A program made the position numbers and the translations under genes. From DASUAL01 sp050733055 (GTDB taxonomy: Bacteria; Gemmatimonadota; Gemmatimonadetes; Gemmatimonadales; GWC2-71-9), in contig JBOHSI010000172.1 in assembly GCA_050733055.1 (NCBI GenBank), positions 1 to 16,367 of the forward strand: DNA of 16,367 bases. Direction: 5' to 3'. Shown in pieces: positions 12,427-16,367 of this stretch. Under the pieces are notes generated by a model. The model saw only the letters and a program-made list of their open reading frames with translations, was not told the origin of the DNA and did no database searches. Positions within the stretch are counted from its first letter, which is position 1. Each line of letters opens with the position of its first letter.

Positions 12427-13876
12427 TCGCCTGCGCCAACCGTTCAGCCTCGTCCAGTAGCGATGTACCAAGCTCCCGTTCCGACAGCGCCGCCACGTTC
12501 ACCCTGACGTTCTCCACCGCACCCGCGAGCGCGGCCTGGGCGAGAGCCTCGGCCACTCGGGCATCCGAGCGCGCGTTCTGATTGCCGATGTTGGTCATCT
12601 CCCGGGCCAGCGCGATGAGGCGCACCGCGCCCCGCGCCGTCGCGAGCGGCGTTTGCGCGGCACCCACGAGCGCTGCATCGACCGCCCGCGGCCGGCCGGG
12701 GCCGTCCTTGGGAATTCTGAACGCCGCGCTCACCCGCGCGTATGCCGCCGCGTCGTCGTCCACGAGCCGGCGGAGCTGGGCGCGGAGGGCGTCTGCTTCG
12801 GCGAGGATCTCCGCCACGCGGCCCTGGATGCCGGCATACGCCTTCCGACCGGTCGTGAGGCGGGCGACCATGGCGACCAGCGCACCCGACAGCGCGCCGG
12901 CGAGCGCAGCGGCGCTGCCGCCCCCCGGCGCGGGCGTCCCGCCCGCGAGCTCTTCCAGCCAGCCCTCGAGCGTCGGCCCCTCGACCGCGCGCAGCTTCGC
13001 CTCGAGCAGGTGGCCCGAAGGGTCGTCGAGCTTGAGGTACGCCGCGCCCGCACCCAGGATCCCCCGCTCCGGGGTGAGCCCCACCACCTCGCTCTTGACG
13101 ATTCCCACCCCCCGCCGCCGCGCCTCAGCCTCGACCGCCGCGAACACGGCGGCGGGGGGAGTCACGTCGATGTCGAGCAGGTTCATCGATACCTGCGCCG
13201 CTCCGTCCACTTGGAACCCCGACGCCTGGACCGCCGATAGGCCGCCGCTCGAAGCGCGGATCTGTTTCGCGACCTCTCTCGCGACTTGGGCGTCGCCCGT
13301 GTCGAGATAGATGTTGAACGCGACGAGGAACGGTCGGGCACCGATCGCCGTCGCGCCGGCGGTGGGATGGATGCGTCGCGGCCCGACGTCGGGGTCCGCT
13401 GCCGGGTCCGTCCCGATGCGCTCACGCAATCCTTCGAACTCGCCCTTGCGGATGTCCGGGAGGCGCTCTCGTTCGGGGCGGACGGCGGCCTTGGCGTACA
13501 GGAAGATCGGAATGCCGAGCTCAGCGGCGGCGCGCTCAGCGAGCCGCTGGGCGAGGGCGACGCACTCGTCCATCGTGACGTCCCGCACCGGAACGAACGG
13601 CACGACGTCGGTCGCGCCCATGCGCGGGTGCTCGCCCTGGTGACTCGTCATGTCGATCCGTTCGGTTGCGACCCGCATTGCACGGAAGGCCGCCTCGAGC
13701 GCGGCCTCCGGGCGGGCCACGAACGTGAATACCGAGCGGTGGTGCGACGCGTCGGCCTCCACGTCGAGCAAATGGGTGCCCGGCACGCTCGTGATCGCGG
13801 CCCGAAGGGCGTCGAGCGTCTCGTGGTTCCTGCCCTCGGAGAAGTTGGGTACGCACTCTACCAGCGGAGCTGGCAT
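12410..13876 (-). CDS. ftcD: Bifunctional glutamate formimidoyltransferase / formiminotetrahydrofolate cyclodeaminase
   Basis: The product has 488 residues and shows both domains of mammalian FTCD. Residues 1 to about 300 are the formiminotransferase: LVECVPNFSEGRN at 5-17, SHQGEHPRMGATDVVPFVPV at 78-97, and GATAIGARPFLVAFNI at 174-189. His83 aligns with the catalytic His82 of human FTCD. Residues about 303-488 are the cyclodeaminase: GGTPAPGGGSAAALAGAL at 312-329, RLVDDDAAAY at 370-379, and MTNIGNQNARSD at 427-438. It moves the formimino group from formiminoglutamate to tetrahydrofolate and then releases ammonia, yielding 5,10-methenyl-THF. This is the last stage of one histidine degradation route. 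The ATG follows the suhB-like stop with no gap. hutH, hutU and hutI are not in the window. Confidence 0.95.
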   Translation of the reverse strand: MPAPLVECVPNFSEGRNHETLDALRAAITSVPGTHLLDVEADASHHRSVFTFVARPEAALEAAFRAMRVATERIDMTSHQGEHPRMGATDVVPFVPVRDVTMDECVALAQRLAERAAAELGIPIFLYAKAAVRPERERLPDIRKGEFEGLRERIGTDPAADPDVGPRRIHPTAGATAIGARPFLVAFNIYLDTGDAQVAREVAKQIRASSGGLSAVQASGFQVDGAAQVSMNLLDIDVTPPAAVFAAVEAEARRRGVGIVKSEVVGLTPERGILGAGAAYLKLDDPSGHLLEAKLRAVEGPTLEGWLEELAGGTPAPGGGSAAALAGALSGALVAMVARLTTGRKAYAGIQGRVAEILAEADALRAQLRRLVDDDAAAYARVSAAFRIPKDGPGRPRAVDAALVGAAQTPLATARGAVRLIALAREMTNIGNQNARSDARVAEALAQAALAGAVENVRVNVAALSERELGTSLLDEAERLAQAITPAP

Positions 13877-14665
13877 CTAGGCGGTTCTCAGGAGTTCGAG
13901 GAGCCAGCGGTGCAGGGCGGGGTTCCCTGCCACGATCGAGCCCTGTCGCAAAACGTCCTCCTCTCCGTCGAGCGTCGTCACCACGCCGCCGGCTTCGCGC
14001 ACCAGGGCCACGCCCGCGGCGACGTCCCAGGGTGCGAGCGTGAGCTCCCAGAACGCCTCGAAGCGCCCCGCCGCCACGTCCGCCAGGTCGAGCGCCGCCG
14101 AGCCGGCGCGCCGAATGCCGCTCGACGTTCGCATCACCGCCGCGCACTGTCGCAGATAGCGCTCCAGGCCTTCGAGGTGCTTGAACGGGAATCCGGTCCC
14201 CACGAGCGCGTGCTTCGGCTCGGCGAGCGTCGAGACGGCAAGCCGCCGATTGCCCAACCAGGCGCCGAGTCCCCTCGCGCCCCAGTACACCAGGTCGCGC
14301 GGCACGTCGTGAATCACCCCGGCGCACAGGGCACCGCTCACTACGCACCCGATGGACACGGCGTACTGGGGATAGCCGTGCAGGAAGTTGGTCGTTCCGT
14401 CCAGCGGATCCACGAGCCAGACGATGTCGCTCGAGCGCGCGGCGGCCGGCGAGAGTTCCTCTCCCACGACCGTAGAGCCCTCGACTTCACGCGTGAGCGT
14501 GGCCGCGATGAGCGCCTCGGCCGTGAGGTCGGCTTCGGTCACGAAATCGTGCCGGCCCTTCTCCGTCCACTGACTCGCGGCTGCGGGTGTGAGCCCGCGG
14601 AGGTGCGTCGCCCCGCGGCCTGCGGCCCGTACCGCGACATCGACTAAGTCTTTGAGCTCTCGCAC
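13877..14665 (-). CDS. suhB: Inositol monophosphatase family protein (SuhB-like)
   Basis: The product has 262 residues, against 267 for E. coli SuhB. The metal-dependent phosphatase signatures are complete: DFVTEAD at 40-46, GEE at 68-70, WLVDPLDGTTNFLHGYP at 83-99 and WDVAAGVALVREAGG at 213-227. The expected metal ligands are Glu69 or Glu70, Asp86, Asp89 and Asp214. Substrates in this family include myo-inositol 1-phosphate, fructose bisphosphate, PAP and histinol-type phosphates such as histidinol phosphate, and motifs alone do not decide among them. SuhB of E. coli also joins rRNA antitermination complexes. The start is GTG at 14665. The gene lies directly upstream of ftcD with no spacer, so the two are almost certainly cotranscribed; a shared pathway is not evident. 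Confidence 0.88.
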   Translation of the reverse strand: MRELKDLVDVAVRAAGRGATHLRGLTPAAASQWTEKGRHDFVTEADLTAEALIAATLTREVEGSTVVGEELSPAAARSSDIVWLVDPLDGTTNFLHGYPQYAVSIGCVVSGALCAGVIHDVPRDLVYWGARGLGAWLGNRRLAVSTLAEPKHALVGTGFPFKHLEGLERYLRQCAAVMRTSSGIRRAGSAALDLADVAAGRFEAFWELTLAPWDVAAGVALVREAGGVVTTLDGEEDVLRQGSIVAGNPALHRWLLELLRTA

Positions 14666-14704
14666 CTTGCGGCGCCGTACCCTAACGTCGTAGGTTGTCA
14701 GCCC
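14666..14704. promoter_or_regulatory. Divergent intergenic region, candidate promoters for trpS and suhB-ftcD
   Basis: These 39 bases are all that separates the GTG of the leftward suhB-like gene from the ATG of the rightward trpS, so both promoters must lie here or inside the opposite gene. Rightward, TTGCGG (14667-14672) and TAGGTT (14691-14696) are 18 bases apart, and only 8 bases follow before the ATG, which would give a leaderless or nearly leaderless mRNA. Leftward, CTGACA (14701-14696) is a good -35 but the matching -10 is poor. Neither start has a clear Shine-Dalgarno. The boxes are weak matches. Confidence 0.35.
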
Positions 14705-15703
14705 ATGGCACGCGTCTTCTCCGGCATCCAGCCCTCAGGCGAGCTGCACATCGGCAACTACCTCGGCGCGGTGCAGAACTGGGTCAGGCTCCAGTTCCAG
14801 CACGACTGCCTGTTTTCGATCGTCGACCTGCACGCCATCACGCAGCCGTATGAAGTCTCGACCCTGTCCCAGCGGACGCTCGACATGGCGGTCGGGCTGT
14901 ACGCGTCGGGGCTCGACCCCGAGCGCAGTATCGTGTTCGTGCAGTCGCACCTCGCCGAACACACCGCCCTGAACTGGCTGCTCACCACGGTGACGCCGCT
15001 CGGCGAGCTCGAGCGCCAGACGCAGTTCAAGGACAAGGCGCAGCGCCAGGAGAGCGTGCCGGCGGGGCTCCTCAACTACCCCGTGCTCCAGGCGGCCGAC
15101 GTGCTGTTGTACGAGGCGACGCTCGTGCCGGTTGGCGAAGACCAGCTGCAGCACCTCGAGCTCATGCGCGAGATCGCACGTCGCTGGAACACACGCTTTG
15201 CGAACGGCGGAGGCTTCGCGTTCCCAGAGCCACAAGCCTTGCTGACGACCTCGAAGCGCGTCCTCGGGCTCGACGGCCAGGCCAAGATGTCGAAGAGTCT
15301 CGGCAACACGATCGGCCTGTTCGACCCACCGGAAACGATCTGGGAGAAGCTCAAGCCCGCCGCGACCGACCCGGCGCGCGTCACCCGAAAAGACCCAGGT
15401 AACCCCGAGATCTGCAACATCTTCACCATCCACCAGGGCTATTCGCCGCCCGAGACCGTGAAGCTCGTGGCGCACAATTGCCGCACCGCCGGTTGGGGCT
15501 GTCTCGACTGTAAGCGGGTGCTGGCGGACAATATGATAGCCGCGCTCACTCCCATTCGCGAGCGGGCGCACGCGTGGCAGGCTGAGCCGAGGCGGGTGCG
15601 GGACACCCTGCGCGAGGGCGCGGCCAAAGCGCGCGCCATCGCGCGCGCGACAATGGCCCAGGTGCGACGCTGCATGGGATTCCTGGAAGGAGCGGAGGCC
15701 TGA
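14705..15703 (+). CDS. trpS: Tryptophanyl-tRNA synthetase with four-cysteine iron-sulfur type motif
   Basis: The product has 332 residues, close to the bacterial TrpRS norm (334 in E. coli). It charges tRNA-Trp with tryptophan. The class I signatures are HIGN at 15-18 within GIQPSGELHIGNYLGA and KMSKS at 194-198. GLLNYPVLQAADVLLYEA and VPVGEDQLQHLELMREIARR are typical of the catalytic domain. The anticodon-binding region contains Cys237, Cys259, Cys266 and Cys269, a C-x21-C-x6-C-x2-C pattern. In Thermotoga maritima TrpRS a C-x22-C-x6-C-x2-C motif at nearly the same residue numbers holds a [4Fe-4S] cluster near the anticodon site. The likeness suggests the same here. The TGA overlaps the next ATG by one base. 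Confidence 0.96.
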   Translation: MARVFSGIQPSGELHIGNYLGAVQNWVRLQFQHDCLFSIVDLHAITQPYEVSTLSQRTLDMAVGLYASGLDPERSIVFVQSHLAEHTALNWLLTTVTPLGELERQTQFKDKAQRQESVPAGLLNYPVLQAADVLLYEATLVPVGEDQLQHLELMREIARRWNTRFANGGGFAFPEPQALLTTSKRVLGLDGQAKMSKSLGNTIGLFDPPETIWEKLKPAATDPARVTRKDPGNPEICNIFTIHQGYSPPETVKLVAHNCRTAGWGCLDCKRVLADNMIAALTPIRERAHAWQAEPRRVRDTLREGAAKARAIARATMAQVRRCMGFLEGAEA

Positions 15704-16367
15704 TGGGTGAGGTGCTCGGACGGATCATCGAGGCGTTCCATCTGGAGCTGCTGCTGCAGCTCGTGCTCGCCACGCTGCTGGGCGGCGCGATCGGGTTGGA
15801 GCGCGAGCTCAGTGGGAAGCCGGCCGGGCTCCGCACCAACATCCTGATCTGCGTGGGCGCCGCGCTGTTCACGGCGCTGTCGGTGGACATGTCGCTCGGC
15901 CGCGGCGATCCGGCCCGCGTTGCCGCCCAGATCCTCCCCGGCGTCGGCTTCATCGGCGCCGGCACGATACTGCACGCGCGCGGTTCGGTCACAGGCCTCA
16001 CGAGCGCCGCCACGATCTGGGTCGTCGCTGCGATCGGGATGGCCCTCGGCGCGCACGCCTACGAGGAGGCGCTCGGCACCGCCCTGCTGGTGCTCGTCGT
16101 GCTGCAAGGCCTCAAGTGGGTCGAAAACGCCGTGGCGCGCGCTTCGACGCACAGTCGCCTGATCATCCATGCCACACCGGACCCCACCGCGCTCGAGGAT
16201 GTCGAAGCGCTCATCCGGCGGGTCGGGCTCGATATCGAGCGGACCGCGTCGCGGCGGGAGAACGTAGACCTGGTGATCGAATTCGACCTCCGCGGCGCCA
16301 GGCGCCTGCACGATCAAGCGCTGATCGGTGTGCTGCACCACCCGGGCGTGCGGGCGGTGTCGACGGG
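15703..16367 (+). CDS. MgtC/SapB family membrane protein (3' end missing)
   Basis: The 221 visible codons stay open to the window end. The N-terminal half has about four hydrophobic segments with the MgtC family signatures LGGAIGLERELSGKPAGLRT (26-45), VGAALFTALS (51-60), QILPGVGFIGAGTIL (76-90) and GLTSAATIWVVAAIGMALG (98-116). From about residue 150 a soluble, ACT-like part begins (SRLIIHATPDPTALEDVEAL). MgtC proteins are inner-membrane proteins tied to survival at low magnesium and, in Salmonella, to inhibition of the F-type ATP synthase; many bacterial relatives have no assigned role. The ATG overlaps the trpS stop by one base (TGATG), implying cotranscription with trpS. Confidence 0.92.
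   Translation, partial: MGEVLGRIIEAFHLELLLQLVLATLLGGAIGLERELSGKPAGLRTNILICVGAALFTALSVDMSLGRGDPARVAAQILPGVGFIGAGTILHARGSVTGLTSAATIWVVAAIGMALGAHAYEEALGTALLVLVVLQGLKWVENAVARASTHSRLIIHATPDPTALEDVEALIRRVGLDIERTASRRENVDLVIEFDLRGARRLHDQALIGVLHHPGVRAVST

Noticed and set aside
12380..12460. Intrinsic terminator between map and ftcD
   Set aside because: No GC-rich stem with a trailing T run is visible on either strand.
13286..14647. 453-codon open frame on the plus strand opposite ftcD and the suhB-like gene
   Set aside because: Both genes on the minus strand have complete family motifs. The plus-strand product is Arg/Gly/His-rich and spans the junction of the two real genes.
15439..16341. 300-codon minus-strand open frame across the trpS end and the mgtC-like gene
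   Set aside because: The plus-strand frames hold TrpRS and MgtC signatures; the minus product shows none.

Overview
The window is one dense stretch of a high-GC bacterial chromosome with almost no non-coding DNA. It holds the 3' end of an EF-Tu gene, then the S10 and spc ribosomal protein operons fused into one unbroken array of 24 genes (rpsJ to map), and then a short block of unrelated metabolic and translation genes. The organism is a free-living, high-GC bacterium outside the Proteobacteria. The zinc-ribbon S14, the short-lid adenylate kinase, the GTG starts (rplV, rpsC, rplN, secY, adk, suhB) and a TrpRS with iron-sulfur type cysteines would fit Gemmatimonadota or a neighbouring phylum. 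I cannot prove the phylum from this sequence alone.

Positions 1-143 are the last 46 codons of tuf, only 10 bases before rpsJ, so the str operon end runs straight into S10. Positions 154-4335 carry rpsJ, rplC, rplD, rplW, rplB, rpsS, rplV and rpsC. Positions 4343-9779 carry rplP, rpmC, rpsQ, rplN, rplX, rplE, rpsZ, rpsH, rplF, rplR, rpsE, rpmD and rplO. secY, adk and map close the array at 12426. Gaps are 15 bases or fewer and many neighbours overlap by 1, 4 or 8 bases, which points to a single translationally coupled transcript. Together the products build the 30S head and body and much of the 50S surface, the protein-conducting channel, adenylate kinase and the enzyme that removes initiator methionine.

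After map the usual infA-rpmJ-rpsM-rpsK-rpsD-rpoA-rplQ block is absent. Instead map converges, with a 17-base overlap, on a leftward pair: ftcD (a bifunctional formiminotransferase-cyclodeaminase) and, upstream of it, an inositol-monophosphatase family gene. A 39-base divergent gap separates that pair from a rightward trpS and an overlapping mgtC-family membrane protein gene cut by the window end.

No mobile element, CRISPR array, tRNA or wholly novel system is visible. The most unusual content is inside the ribosomal proteins. Several (L22, L24, L5, S5, L30, L15) carry long low-complexity or basic tails absent from the standard family members. The most striking is an S5 with a run of 17 glycines followed by five Arg-Gly repeats. 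Two G-rich tracts (in rplC and rpsE) have the form of G-quadruplex motifs in the mRNA sense. The TrpRS has a C-x21-C-x6-C-x2-C pattern almost identical to the [4Fe-4S] motif of Thermotoga maritima TrpRS.
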